Assembly: GCF_000189395.1 (NCBI RefSeq)
Contig: NZ_AEPB01000020.1
Location: 1 to 33,599, forward strand
Origin: Planococcus donghaensis MPA1U2
GTDB lineage: Bacteria; Bacillota; Bacilli; Bacillales_A; Planococcaceae
Length of the DNA: 33,599 nucleotides
Direction of reading: 5' to 3'
A program made the position numbers and the translations under genes. Numbering within the stretch: the first letter of the stretch is position 1; each line of letters begins with the position of its first letter. Of this stretch, positions 9,960 to 18,688 are shown in pieces. The notes under the pieces are model-generated. The model saw nothing but the letters and a program-made list of their open reading frames with translations, made no database searches and was not told the DNA's origin.

Positions 9960-10038
9960 GTAGCACCTTATCCTTAACTTATGAGGGTTCATGTGTTAAA
10001 AACATCTTATTGCTTTTATTCGTGACATTAAACTACAC

Positions 10039-10086
10039 AAAAGAGCCTCACACTAATTCAACGAATTAATGTGAGGCTCTTTTTTT
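10039..10086 (+). terminator. Strong terminator after groESL
   Basis: AAAAGAGCCTCACA pairs with TGTGAGGCTCTTTT, extended by TAATTC/GAATTA with one mismatch, and is followed by a run of T. It stops groESL and probably helps end the convergent monooxygenase transcript. Confidence 0.93.
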
Positions 10087-10104
10087 ATTAGGTAAGTTTA
10101 AAAA

Positions 10105-11424
10105 CTAGCGCTCAACAGATTGTTGCTTTGCCAAATAAGGCAACTCCAAATGATCACGCAATGTTGTTCCTTTGTATTCCATCCGGAAAATCTTGCGTGT
10201 TTGCAAAATCGGCACGACCTGGTCGACAAACGCTTCGAGTTCGCTTGGCAAATTGGCAATGATCATAAAGCCGTCTGCTGCGTGTTGTTGGTACCACGAT
10301 TCGATCAAATTAGCGACGTGTTCAGGTGTGCCCATAAAAGGTGTGCGAGGAGTTGCTTCGCGCAAAGCCACTTGGCGCAAGCTTAAGTTTTCCTTGAGTG
10401 ATTCCCTTTTAATGCGATCGGTATCGCTTTGGAAACTGTTTTTGCCGATGGTTCCGATATCCGGAAACGGTTCATCAAGTGGATACTTTGAAAAATCATG
10501 GTGCTCAAACAGCCGTCCTAAAAAAGCGAGAGCTTGTTCAGTGGTGACTAAACTCGCCAGTTCTTGGTATTTTCGTTCGGCATCTTCTGCGGTCTCGCCA
10601 ATAATGGGGCTGATGCCTTGTAAGACTAGTACGTCGCTAGGCTCACGACCGCTCAAACGGACTTGTTCTTTAACGTTTTTATAATACTGCGTGGCTTCTT
10701 CTATTCTTGGCATAATGGCAAACACGGCATCTGCTTGTTGAGCAGAAAAAGCAATGCCGTCTTTAGAAGAACCGGCTTGGAAAATGACCGGCTGTCCTTG
10801 TGGTGAGCGGCCAATGTTTAATGGTCCTTGGACAGAAAAGAATTCGCCTTGATAGTGTAATGGATGTAATTTCGCTGGATCAAAAAACTGACCAGATTCT
10901 TTATCGCGAACAAAGGCATCATCTTCCCAAGAATTCCATAAGCCTTTCATGACGTAAACAAATTCCGCAGCCATTCGGTAGCGTTCGGCGTGACTGGGGT
11001 GATCGTCGAGTTGTTTACTGAAATTCAATGCCGTCTTTTCTAGTCCAGAAGTTACTACGTTCCATCCAGCGCGACCACCGCTCAACATGTCTAATGAAGC
11101 AAATTGTCTTGCAGCAGAAAACGGTTCGCTATAGGTGGTGGATAACGTGCTCACGAGTCCGATGTTCGACGTTACTGCAGCGAGTGCAGAAAGAACGGTT
11201 AACGGTTCAAAGCGATTTAAGTAATGGGGGTTTGATTTTTCGTTGATGTAAAGAGCATCTGCAATAAAAACAAAATCAAATTTGCCGCGTTCTGAAGTTT
11301 GCGCTTGCTGTTTATAAAAATCGAAACTGACACTGGCATCCGCAGGTATATCGGGATGTCGCCAATCCGAAATTTTTTCACCGGCTCCGTGAATCATCAT
11401 TCCGAGTTTTAGTTGCTTTCTCAC
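10105..11424 (-). CDS. NtaA/SnaA/DszA-family FMN-dependent monooxygenase
   Basis: This is a two-component, reduced-flavin-dependent monooxygenase of the bacterial luciferase superfamily, related to nitrilotriacetate, pristinamycin and dibenzothiophene-sulfone monooxygenases. It is 439 aa, typical of this subgroup and longer than simple luciferase-like enzymes. Visible marks include the opening [19 protein letters not shown] near 50, [12 protein letters not shown] near 115 and [16 protein letters not shown] near 205. The start is GTG at 11424, nine bases after AAAGGA. It stands alone with its own strong promoter and has no flavin reductase or transporter beside it, so the substrate cannot be told. 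Related Bacillales genes often serve sulfur scavenging. Confidence 0.85.
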   Translation of the reverse strand: MRKQLKLGMMIHGAGEKISDWRHPDIPADASVSFDFYKQQAQTSERGKFDFVFIADALYINEKSNPHYLNRFEPLTVLSALAAVTSNIGLVSTLSTTYSEPFSAARQFASLDMLSGGRAGWNVVTSGLEKTALNFSKQLDDHPSHAERYRMAAEFVYVMKGLWNSWEDDAFVRDKESGQFFDPAKLHPLHYQGEFFSVQGPLNIGRSPQGQPVIFQAGSSKDGIAFSAQQADAVFAIMPRIEEATQYYKNVKEQVRLSGREPSDVLVLQGISPIIGETAEDAERKYQELASLVTTEQALAFLGRLFEHHDFSKYPLDEPFPDIGTIGKNSFQSDTDRIKRESLKENLSLRQVALREATPRTPFMGTPEHVANLIESWYQQHAADGFMIIANLPSELEAFVDQVVPILQTRKIFRMEYKGTTLRDHLELPYLAKQQSVER

Positions 11425-11458
11425 ATTACATTGTCCTTTCGATAATCCTTTGTCTTAG

Positions 11459-11487
11459 ATTATGGTACGTATCCTGTTAAGTGTCAA
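11459..11487 (-). promoter_or_regulatory. Sigma-A promoter of the monooxygenase gene
   Basis: On the minus strand, a consensus -35 TTGACA (11482-11487), 17 bp, then CATAAT (11459-11464). It lies about 35 bp upstream of the GTG start. Confidence 0.72.
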
Positions 11488-11618
11488 GACAGGTGTCGTG
11501 TAGTGGGTTTTGAAACTATAAAACTTAACCGAAACGACAATGAGCAAACAAGCAATAAAATAGGAAAAAATATTGCAGTATAGTATGATGCTCCTGTAGA
11601 GAGTTAAGGAGTGAAAAA

Positions 11619-12053
11619 ATGACCGAACAATCGTATGAAAAACATGTGCGTTACCCAAGGTTACAACTTTTTTTCTGGGTACCGTTAAGCTTTATATTGT
11701 TTTTAACAACAGCTAGTTATGGAGTTTTTCAATTCGTGAAAAATGGCTTTTCAATGCAGCTCTTATTGATATTTGCTATTGTGGTCCTGGCGATTATCCC
11801 AGGAATGCTTGCAAGAATTTATGCACTTACGTTACAAGATCGATTGATTTGCACCGAAGAACAATTGCGGTATTTTATGCTGACAGGAAACCGTCTAGAT
11901 CCGCGCCTAACAAAGTCACAACTAATCGCGTTGCGCTTTGCGCCTGATGCGGAAGTAGTGGCGTTGGCTGAACGGGCAGTAGTGGAAGAGTTATCCGCAG
12001 ACGCTATTAAAAAGTCTATCAACATGTGGCGCGCTGATCATCAACGCGTTTAA
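11619..12053 (+). CDS. Small two-helix membrane protein (DUF6526-like)
   Basis: This is a 144-aa protein of unknown function. It has two hydrophobic segments (about 18-38 and 48-65) followed by a soluble C-terminal part with ARIYALTLQDR, LRYFMLTG and an alanine-rich helix. The layout, with a YA.xxQDR-type motif after the second helix, resembles the DUF6526 family, but this is recognition from memory. The start has TAAGGAG nine bases upstream. It is divergent from the monooxygenase gene and forms a single-gene unit ending in a symmetrical terminator. Confidence 0.8.
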   Translation: MTEQSYEKHVRYPRLQLFFWVPLSFILFLTTASYGVFQFVKNGFSMQLLLIFAIVVLAIIPGMLARIYALTLQDRLICTEEQLRYFMLTGNRLDPRLTKSQLIALRFAPDAEVVALAERAVVEELSADAIKKSINMWRADHQRV

Positions 12054-12057
12054 ATCG

Positions 12058-12100
12058 AAAAAAGCTCACGCTATCTTTTACAGATAGCGTGAGCTTTTTA
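12058..12100. terminator. Bidirectional terminator
   Basis: A perfect 18-bp stem (AGCTCACGCTATCT core with A5/T5 flanks) surrounds a five-base loop. It has A and T runs on either side, so it can end both the membrane-protein gene and the convergent efflux gene. Confidence 0.94.
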
Positions 12101-12106
12101 TGTGTG

Positions 12107-13522
12107 TTAATTTTCCTTTGTGACGGGTTTTGGACTTTTAATAGCAAACGATAATAGGAATCCAAAGGCTGCAATAGCTCCAGCGACAACAAAGGCCATA
12201 TTCACTCCGTGAATGGCGCCAGCAACTGAACTGTCACTAGCAGCAGTAACGGTCACAGTCACAAGAACTGCCGTCCCTATTGCGCCAGAAATTTGGCGGA
12301 ATGTATTGTTCATCGCTGTCCCATGAGGAATTAAATGATTTGGCAACTGATTTAACCCAAGTGTAGTAGAAGGCATCATCACCATTGAGATTCCTCCCAT
12401 ACGAATGGCATTCAACACTGCTAAATAGAGGAATGTCGTGTCTTGAGATAAGTTGGCAAAGAAAAAAGTTGTGACGGTCAAAATGGCAAAACCAATACGC
12501 AATAACCATTTGGCGCCGTATTTATCAAACAAAGCACCGGTTACGGGGTTCATAATTCCCATAATTATAGCGCCTGGCAACAACATCAGTCCGGAATGCA
12601 ATGCATCAAACCCAAGTAAGTTTTGCATAAACAACGGCAAAATCACTGTAGTGGCAATCATTGAAGCAAAAACGATCATGCCCAGTGAAGTTGCAATTGA
12701 GAAGATGCGGTATTTAAATACACGAAATTCAAGAATGGGTTGTTTTAATTTCAATTGTCTCGTGATAAACCAGTAAAGAGCAATGGCACCAATGACAAGG
12801 GAAACGACTACGTTGGTACTAAGCCAACCGACATTTCCTGCGATACTAAAGCCGTAAAGAAGCCCTCCAAATCCAAGAGTCGAAAGGACAATCGACAAAT
12901 AGTCCATTGTCGGATTGGTTTGTTCGGTTACATTTTTTAATACGACATAAGCAGCAGCGAGAATGATCAATGCTATCGGCAACACCACATAAAAAACGCT
13001 GCGCCACGGATAATGATCAACTAAATACCCTGATAAACTCGGTCCAATTGCAGGTGCAAAAGCAATAATTAACCCAAACATCCCCATGGCTTTTCCTCGT
13101 TGTGAAACAGGGAAAATCAAGAAAAGAATAGTTTGCAAGAGCGGCATCATAATTCCGGCGCCAGCGCCTTGCAACATGCGGCCCATTAATAGGAATGTGA
13201 AGTTAGGTGAGATAGCAGCGAGTAGAGTGCCTGCTGCAAACAAACTCATAGCGGTTAAAAATAAACTGCGTGTGGTAAATTTGCCGATTAAAAAGGCGGT
13301 AATGGGAATCATAATACCGTTGACGAGCATAAAAATAGACTGCAGCCATTGCACGGTACTTTCGCTGATTTTTAGATCGTTCATAATCGGCGGAAGGGCT
13401 GTAGCAAGAAGTGTTTGATTTAAAATGGTGATAAAAGCACCTGATAGCAAAACAGCTAAAAGAGGAATATGCTTTTTCAAATCAAACGGTTGTGTATTAT
13501 CAAGAGCTTGTGAACTGACCAT
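12107..13522 (-). CDS. DHA2-type MFS multidrug efflux transporter
   Basis: This is a proton-driven drug exporter of the major facilitator superfamily, EmrB/QacA (DHA2) branch, in the cytoplasmic membrane. It is 471 aa with about 14 hydrophobic helices. The loop 2-3 type motif around LIGKFTTRSLF and the antiporter motif C in helix 5 (PAIGPSLSGYL) are visible. The N-terminus (DLKKHIPLLAVLLSG) is typical of Lde/LmrB-like pumps. The ATG at 13522 has AAAGGAG about 13 bases upstream, rather far. No regulator lies beside it; the nearest candidate regulators are the distant MarR and CarD genes. Substrates cannot be inferred. Confidence 0.88.
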   Translation of the reverse strand: MVSSQALDNTQPFDLKKHIPLLAVLLSGAFITILNQTLLATALPPIMNDLKISESTVQWLQSIFMLVNGIMIPITAFLIGKFTTRSLFLTAMSLFAAGTLLAAISPNFTFLLMGRMLQGAGAGIMMPLLQTILFLIFPVSQRGKAMGMFGLIIAFAPAIGPSLSGYLVDHYPWRSVFYVVLPIALIILAAAYVVLKNVTEQTNPTMDYLSIVLSTLGFGGLLYGFSIAGNVGWLSTNVVVSLVIGAIALYWFITRQLKLKQPILEFRVFKYRIFSIATSLGMIVFASMIATTVILPLFMQNLLGFDALHSGLMLLPGAIIMGIMNPVTGALFDKYGAKWLLRIGFAILTVTTFFFANLSQDTTFLYLAVLNAIRMGGISMVMMPSTTLGLNQLPNHLIPHGTAMNNTFRQISGAIGTAVLVTVTVTAASDSSVAGAIHGVNMAFVVAGAIAAFGFLLSFAIKSPKPVTKEN

Positions 13523-13598
13523 TAATTGAATAGCACTCCTTTAGTAATCGTGAATTTAGTTTTGGAATGGTCACGAAAATGATAGTGAGTATCTCTTT

Positions 13599-13627
13599 AT
13601 CATAGATGTTATTAGTCTATACCTCAA
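13599..13627 (-). promoter_or_regulatory. Candidate promoter of the efflux gene
   Basis: On the minus strand, TTGAGG (13622-13627), 17 bp, then TATGAT (13599-13604). It lies about 80 bp upstream of the start codon. Confidence 0.5.
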
Positions 13628-13820
13628 TTACCTTGTTTATAGTCTTTTCAATAGAAGATTAGTATGGAGAATTTTCGGCAAGACGTTTATGACGGGGAGA
13701 AGTAGCTATCAAATCTTCAAAAATAACGGTCTGTTTTTAAGAGAAAATGTGATTTGAATTCCAGAAAATGGTTGAATACTGACTCGAATTCTTCAATTAT
13801 GTATCTAAGAGTCAAAAGGG

Positions 13821-13850
13821 TTGTCAAATTGTGTGTAACTCCTATACAAT
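13821..13850 (+). promoter_or_regulatory. Candidate promoter of the BCCT gene
   Basis: TTGTCA (13821-13826), 18 bp, then TACAAT (13845-13850) inside TATACAAT. The predicted start near 13857 gives a leader of about 200 nt before the TTG start codon. Confidence 0.55.
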
Positions 13851-13994
13851 TACATACTTATTGCCAAAAAGCTTTTGAGTGTCGTGCTTCTCTAATGCAA
13901 AAGATAAGGTAAAGACAATTGAACATACTGTTTAGAAATAGATGTGCAGAGCACGCTGTTACACGGAGCAGCTAGTGAGATTGAAATCATCAAT

Positions 13995-14019
13995 GTGGAG
14001 AAAGTTCTCCACTTTTTAA
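13995..14019 (+). terminator. Terminator-like hairpin in the BCCT leader
   Basis: GTGGAGA (13995-14001) pairs with TCTCCAC (14006-14012) around a 4-nt loop, followed by TTTTT. It lies inside the predicted leader, 44 bp before the transporter start, which suggests attenuation or a boundary of an earlier transcript. No known riboswitch class was recognised upstream. Confidence 0.5.
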
Positions 14020-14062
14020 CATGTGTGTTTATGCGCATGCTACTAATAGGAGGTTTTATTTT

Positions 14063-15640
14063 TTGAAGAAATATGCATCAAAGACAGATTGGCCCGTACT
14101 GATCATCAGTGGTGGGTTACTTGTCGCTTTTGTTCTTGCAGCATTTATCAACGTAGAGTTTGTGTCGAATAGTGTAAATCAATCATTTGCATTTGCCGTG
14201 AAGTATTTTGGGGCATTTTGGCAAGTCTTGTTATTGGGAACATTTTTTATTGCACTTTTTCTAGGATTTTCGAAATACGGGAAAGTTCGGCTAGGTGCAA
14301 TGGACAAGCCGGAAGTCGGGTATTTTAAATGGATTGCCATGATTATGACAACCTTATTAGCAGCAGGAGGAGTATTTTGGGCAGCTGCTGAGCCGATGTA
14401 TCATTTTCTTGATGTATCCCCTAATTTCACAGGTCCAGGTGTAGACTCGGGTACGGAAAGTGCCATTGTTCCCGCTTTTGCCCAATCTTATTTACATTGG
14501 GGATTTCTTGCGTGGTCAATTCTTGGGACACTTGGAACAATCGTTCTAATGTATGCTCATTATCAAAAAGGTATGCCGTTAAAACCGCGTACATTATTGT
14601 ATCCGTTGCTTGGTGAAAAAATTATGAAAAACAATGTATTGGGTACAATCATTGATGCATCTGCCATTATTGCAGTTGCAGCCGGAACAATAGGACCTAT
14701 TGGGTTTCTTGGCTTGCAAGCCGCGTACGGAATGGAAGCATTGTTCGGCGTGCCGAATAACTTGTTTACGCAAGTGATGATCATCGTCACTGTAGTCGCA
14801 ATTGCAACGATCTCTGCTATTACAGGGTTGCGTAAAGGAATACAATTTCTAAGTAATTTGAATATCATTATTACAATTGTTTTAATGCTTGCCATTTTAG
14901 TGTTAGGACCGGGCGGATTTATTTTTGATACGTTTCTTGCAGCAACTGGAGTTCACCTTCAGGAATTCTTAGCAATGAGTACGTTCCGCGGAGATTCTGG
15001 TTGGTTAGGTTATTGGACCGTCTTTTTCTGGGGTTGGTTCCTAGGATATGGACCGATGATGGCGATTTTTATTGCTACCATTACACGTGGACGCACGATT
15101 CGCGAGTTAATTACGGCAGTTTCTATCATCGCGCCGACTGTTACGGCATTTTGGTTTACGGTTGTTGGCGGAACAGGGATGTTTTATGAACTTGGTCAGC
15201 CAGGGATTGTATCGGATGCATTAAACACATCGGGTATGCCAGCTGCGATGGTGGCCATTACTCAACAATTACCATTTAGTTCAGTTATAGCGCCACTGTT
15301 CTTACTCGTCACCATCTTATTTGTTGTCACGACTGCTGACTCGATGGCGTACACCATTTCAGTTGCCATCACAGGCGATGGTCATCCGCCGAAAATTATG
15401 CGTGTTTTTTGGTCAATTATTATGGGAGCTGTAGCAATTGTGCTCTTAATGATTAGCGAAGGTGGCATTCAAGCGATTCAATCGTTTATTGTCGTTACGG
15501 CCATTCCGGTTTCGTTGCTATTATTGCCAACATTCTGGGCGGCACCTAAAGCTGCGAAAATTATGTTCGAAGACCAATTTGGCAGAAGTGCTAAATCGAA
15601 GAGTCGAGCAATGGGGACACACCCATTAAAAGACGTATAA
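14063..15640 (+). CDS. BCCT-family transporter (divergent substrate site)
   Basis: This is a secondary transporter of the betaine/choline/carnitine family in the cytoplasmic membrane. It is 525 aa with about 12 helices. The BCCT signature FIATITRGRTIREL is at about 336-349. The start is TTG 14063, with AGGAGG at 14049-14054; a longer frame from ATG 14021 crosses this ribosome site and is rejected. Of the aromatic residues that hold quaternary amines in BetP, Trp146 and Trp151 (HWGFLAW) are kept. The Tyr after them is Leu154, and in helix 8 the usual Trp-Trp and Ile-Ser-Trp become Trp325-Phe326 and Tyr329 (WGWFLGYGP). The substrate may therefore not be plain betaine. The C-terminal tail is short. 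Confidence 0.86.
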   Translation: MKKYASKTDWPVLIISGGLLVAFVLAAFINVEFVSNSVNQSFAFAVKYFGAFWQVLLLGTFFIALFLGFSKYGKVRLGAMDKPEVGYFKWIAMIMTTLLAAGGVFWAAAEPMYHFLDVSPNFTGPGVDSGTESAIVPAFAQSYLHWGFLAWSILGTLGTIVLMYAHYQKGMPLKPRTLLYPLLGEKIMKNNVLGTIIDASAIIAVAAGTIGPIGFLGLQAAYGMEALFGVPNNLFTQVMIIVTVVAIATISAITGLRKGIQFLSNLNIIITIVLMLAILVLGPGGFIFDTFLAATGVHLQEFLAMSTFRGDSGWLGYWTVFFWGWFLGYGPMMAIFIATITRGRTIRELITAVSIIAPTVTAFWFTVVGGTGMFYELGQPGIVSDALNTSGMPAAMVAITQQLPFSSVIAPLFLLVTILFVVTTADSMAYTISVAITGDGHPPKIMRVFWSIIMGAVAIVLLMISEGGIQAIQSFIVVTAIPVSLLLLPTFWAAPKAAKIMFEDQFGRSAKSKSRAMGTHPLKDV

Positions 15641-15685
15641 ATAGAGATAATTTTCAGCAATGACCAATAAAATAACTTGAAAACA

Positions 15686-15721
15686 GTCAGCAACTCATTG
15701 TGAGTATGCTGGCTTTTTTTT
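15686..15721 (+). terminator. Terminator of the BCCT gene
   Basis: GTCAGCA-ACTCA pairs with TGAGT-a-TGCTGGC across a 3-nt loop with one bulged A, followed by eight T residues. Confidence 0.92.
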
Positions 15722-15750
15722 AGTAGGAGAAGCGATATATGTTCAAAATA

Positions 15751-15764
15751 TGGCAACGCTTTCA
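15751..15764 (-). promoter_or_regulatory. Possible cre site (CcpA) upstream of degV
   Basis: On the minus strand, TGAAAGCGTTGCCA fits the catabolite-responsive element consensus TGWAANCGNTNWCA at all but one position. It lies about 115 bp before the degV-like gene. Near-matches to such a loose motif arise by chance, so this is tentative. Confidence 0.35.
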
Positions 15765-15879
15765 ATAATTCGACCCAATATGACAATTGTCACTAGTACC
15801 ATACAAGTTTGTCATGTAAGTTATCGTTAGGAGATAGCTGATTCCGATGTGAAAACTGCAACTAGAGGAGAAATTTTTT

Positions 15880-16725
15880 ATGAAGAAAATAGCTTGGATT
15901 ACGGATACAGCTGCACAACTTGACGATGATTTTATCCGAAAACATGATGTCTATGTTCTGCCACTTAGTGTGGTTTTTTCAGATAGAGAATATAGAGAAT
16001 CCATTGATCTCACACAAGAAGAATTTTACGATAAATTAAAACTAGCGAAAGTGTCACCAAAAACGTCGCAACCAGCAATTGGAGAAATGTTGGCTTTATA
16101 TGAGAGATTACAAGAAGAAGGCTATAATTTTGCCATTGCTGTTCACTTATCAAGTGGACTTTCGGGAACATTTGAAACGGCACAAGCTGCTTCTGAAATG
16201 TCTGATTTCAATGTCTATCCGATCGATTCGAAAATTGGTTCGTTTCCAATGGTGAAGATGATTGAAGTGGGCAATGAATTACTTGCAAACGGTAAAGAAA
16301 TCGAAGAAGTTGTTTCAACGCTTACAGCAATGACGGCTAAGTCAAAGCTGTCGTTTATTCCGTCTAGCTTAAACCAATTGCACAAAAGCGGGCGTGTTTC
16401 GGGAACCCAAACGTTTTTAAGTAATTTGTTAAACATTAAAGTGGTGATTAGTTTTGTAGATGGCAAACCGGTGATGACTGAAAAAGTTCGTACAAACAAA
16501 CGTGCAAAAGATCATGTGATGTCTCTATTGCGCGCAGATATGGCAGCTGGTGCTGTACCAGAAGTGGCTGTTATTCATTGCAACAACATTCCGGACTCAG
16601 AAGCATGGCAAAATGAGTTATTGCAAGAATTTCCGAGTTTAAAAGTAGAAGTGGCGGCTCTTAGTGTTTGCGTTGGTGTACATGCAGGAGATGGTACGAC
16701 TGGCTTGAGCTGGGTCAGTTATTAA
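15880..16725 (+). CDS. DegV-family fatty-acid-binding protein
   Basis: This is a soluble DegV/FakB-type protein; family members bind one fatty acid and present it to the FakA kinase for phospholipid synthesis. It is 281 aa, of normal length. The N-terminal ITDTAAQL matches the TDS.aDL family motif. PKTSQPA is near 60 and HLSSGLSGTFETA at about 89-101. The C-terminal HAGDGTTG loop is the usual ligand-site region. GAGGAG lies upstream of the ATG. It is a single-gene unit between two terminators, with no fakA nearby, so it would work with a kinase encoded elsewhere. The fatty-acid preference cannot be read. Confidence 0.9.
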   Translation: MKKIAWITDTAAQLDDDFIRKHDVYVLPLSVVFSDREYRESIDLTQEEFYDKLKLAKVSPKTSQPAIGEMLALYERLQEEGYNFAIAVHLSSGLSGTFETAQAASEMSDFNVYPIDSKIGSFPMVKMIEVGNELLANGKEIEEVVSTLTAMTAKSKLSFIPSSLNQLHKSGRVSGTQTFLSNLLNIKVVISFVDGKPVMTEKVRTNKRAKDHVMSLLRADMAAGAVPEVAVIHCNNIPDSEAWQNELLQEFPSLKVEVAALSVCVGVHAGDGTTGLSWVSY

Positions 16726-16737
16726 TTAGAAGACGAA

Positions 16738-16768
16738 AAAGACCGCTGATCCGAGATCAGCGGTCTTT
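16738..16768. terminator. Bidirectional terminator between degV and thioredoxin-like gene
   Basis: A perfect 14-bp stem, AAAGACCGCTGATC with GATCAGCGGTCTTT, encloses a 3-nt loop. T-rich tails occur on both strands, serving the two convergent genes. Confidence 0.92.
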
Positions 16769-16784
16769 CAATTTCCATGAAAAT

Positions 16785-17132
16785 TTATTTATTCGTAAAT
16801 GCTTTGATTTCTTCTTTGTCCATAGAAGAATCACATTCCACATTTACTGTGTTGCCATTTGTATAAATGAAACCAGGAACCGTTGGAATGTTGAACTCAT
16901 TGCGTAGTGAAGTGATACCCGTCATATCATCTGATTCTACACTGTTTACATAGTAAACATGAGTAGCTGTTTCATCAGCAACTTGTTTTAGTTTTTGTAC
17001 GAACGTTTTACAAAAAGGACAAACTTCTTTACCTACATAAAGTACAGCTTCAGAATCACCTTTAAGCAATTCTAGTGCTTTTGTAGAATTAATTTTTTCA
17101 AAACCTGCTATGTTTTCTTGATAAGTCGTCAT
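16785..17132 (-). CDS. Thioredoxin-fold protein with CPFC motif
   Basis: This is a small thiol-disulfide protein of 115 aa with a redox motif CPFC at residues 38-41 and a cis-proline region (IPTVPGF) near 80. There is no signal peptide, so it should be cytoplasmic. CPFC differs from thioredoxin CGPC and is more like glutaredoxin or bacteriocin-accessory thioredoxins, so the partner is unclear. The ATG at 17132 is chosen over a TTG six bases upstream; GAGGAG precedes both. It is monocistronic, with a possible promoter (TTGGTC/TACAAT) on the minus strand at 17164-17191. Confidence 0.84.
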   Translation of the reverse strand: MTTYQENIAGFEKINSTKALELLKGDSEAVLYVGKEVCPFCKTFVQKLKQVADETATHVYYVNSVESDDMTGITSLRNEFNIPTVPGFIYTNGNTVNVECDSSMDKEEIKAFTNK

Positions 17133-17163
17133 GTTCAATCAATCTCCTCTCTCTAATAACTTC

Positions 17164-17191
17164 ATTGTACAGTAAGAGGAGAGTGGACCAA
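17164..17191 (-). promoter_or_regulatory. Candidate promoter of thioredoxin-like gene
   Basis: On the minus strand, TTGGTC (17186-17191), 16 bp, then TACAAT (17164-17169), about 30 bp upstream of the start codon. Confidence 0.45.
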
Positions 17192-17397
17192 AAAGTTATG
17201 CTTGCGGATGATGGGAATAGGGACAAAATTTCGAAACAAGCTACTTTCCAGAAAGCTAAGAGTCGTGTAAACTGTATAGGGCTAAGAAAAAGAGACTTTA
17301 CGTATGGACTTATAAATAGATTTTCCGTATAGATACAACAAGAATTATAGATGATAGAAGAGTGATCATCTCACCATGAAAGGATTGGAAGTTGAAT

Positions 17398-18393
17398 ATG
17401 AAAGAGAATTTCTGGCGTGATTTACCACGACCATTTTTTGTTTTAGCGCCGATGGAAGATGTGACGAATGTAGTGTTTCGCCATGTAGTGGCAGAAGCTG
17501 CAAGACCAGATGTGTTTTTTACTGAATTTACAAATACCGAAAGTTACTGTCATCCAGAAGGGATTTTCAGCGTGCGTGGCCGTTTAACGTTCACGGAAGA
17601 TGAACAACCAATGGTAGCTCATATATGGGGCAATAAGCCTGAGCATTTCCGAGAAATGAGTATCGGAATGGCTAAGCAAGGATTTAAAGGTGTCGACATC
17701 AACATGGGTTGCCCAGTACCGAACGTTGCAGCTAAAGGAAAAGGAAGCGGATTGATTCGCTATCCTGACAACGCAGCAGAGATTATCCAAGCGGCTAAAG
17801 CAGGTGGTTTACCCGTAAGTGTGAAAACACGTCTAGGATACACGGATGTAGAAGAATGGAAAGGCTGGCTGACGCATGTCTTTGAACAAGACATTGCAAA
17901 CTTGTCGATTCATTTGCGAACGAAAAAAGAAATGAGTGCAGTGCCTGCTCATTGGGAACTCATTCCAGAGATCAAAAAACTTCGCGATAAAATTGCACCG
18001 GATACCCTGATAACGATCAATGGAGACATTCCAGATCGCCAAGTTGGATTAGAACTTGCTGAAAAATACGGCATTGATGGTGTCATGATTGGACGCGGAA
18101 TTTTCCATAATCCGTTTGCTTTTGAAGAAGAGCCGAAGGAACATAGTCCGAAAGAGTTGTTTGATTTACTGAGATTGCATTTAGATTTGCATGACAAATA
18201 CTCAACTGATATTGAACCGATTGCGTTTAAACCACTTCGTCGTTTCTTTAAAATTTACGTACGCGGTGTGCGTGGTGTGGGCGAATTGAGAAATCAATTG
18301 ATGTATACTGAAACCACAGATCAAGTACGGGCGTTATTAGCTGAATTTGAAGTAACGAATGAAGCTGAGAATTCAGTAGAAACGAATGTGTAA
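17398..18393 (+). CDS. dus: tRNA-dihydrouridine synthase
   Basis: This is an FMN enzyme that reduces uridine to dihydrouridine in the D-loop of tRNAs using NADPH. It is 331 aa. It has the TIM-barrel opening [12 protein letters not shown], the catalytic Cys105 in [16 protein letters not shown] near 142, INGDI near 205 and the FMN-phosphate motif [13 protein letters not shown] near 228. It closely resembles the second Bacillus Dus (YfjN type). Starts at TTG 17392 and ATG 17398 are both possible; ATG is chosen because family proteins begin MK-NFW. It stands alone and is followed by a strong terminator. Confidence 0.93.
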   Translation: MKENFWRDLPRPFFVLAPMEDVTNVVFRHVVAEAARPDVFFTEFTNTESYCHPEGIFSVRGRLTFTEDEQPMVAHIWGNKPEHFREMSIGMAKQGFKGVDINMGCPVPNVAAKGKGSGLIRYPDNAAEIIQAAKAGGLPVSVKTRLGYTDVEEWKGWLTHVFEQDIANLSIHLRTKKEMSAVPAHWELIPEIKKLRDKIAPDTLITINGDIPDRQVGLELAEKYGIDGVMIGRGIFHNPFAFEEEPKEHSPKELFDLLRLHLDLHDKYSTDIEPIAFKPLRRFFKIYVRGVRGVGELRNQLMYTETTDQVRALLAEFEVTNEAENSVETNV

Positions 18394-18404
18394 AGGCAGT
18401 CTGA

Positions 18405-18446
18405 GCCATCACCAATTAGTAAAATTGGTGATGGCTTTTTATTTTT
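18405..18446 (+). terminator. Terminator of dus
   Basis: A perfect 13-bp stem, GCCATCACCAATT with AATTGGTGATGGC, with a 5-nt loop, followed by TTTTTATTTTT. Confidence 0.95.
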
Positions 18447-18688
18447 GGAAGTCGCTGCAGTTTTGTTTTTAGATAAAGAAAATGAAATAAGTACACATAC
18501 TATATAATTTCATTAGATTGTGACTAACTTGTAATCGAGCTATTAATAATATATCGGACACATGAAAAATGTTTAAGAAAATTATCTAAGTACATCAATG
18601 AAATATATTAATATAATTAACCCTATGAAATTAAGACTATCTATTATATGATTTAATAGGACTATATAGTTGAAAGGGAGTTATTATT

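Larger units (their letters stand above)
13523..14062. other. Long intergenic region between divergent transporters
   Basis: No coding frame of note occurs in these 540 bp. The left part carries the minus-strand promoter of the efflux gene. The stretch 13630-13800 is AT-rich and shows nothing recognisable. The right part holds a plus-strand promoter and a leader of about 200 nt that ends in a terminator-like hairpin before the BCCT gene. Confidence 0.7.

Noticed and set aside
11455-11658. Minus-strand frame upstream of the monooxygenase gene
   Set aside because: It overlaps that gene's promoter and the start of the divergent membrane-protein gene, and has no ribosome site.
13857-14062. T-box or known riboswitch in the BCCT leader
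   Set aside because: No AGGGTGGNACCGCG T-box core, S-box, glycine or other familiar core could be found by eye.
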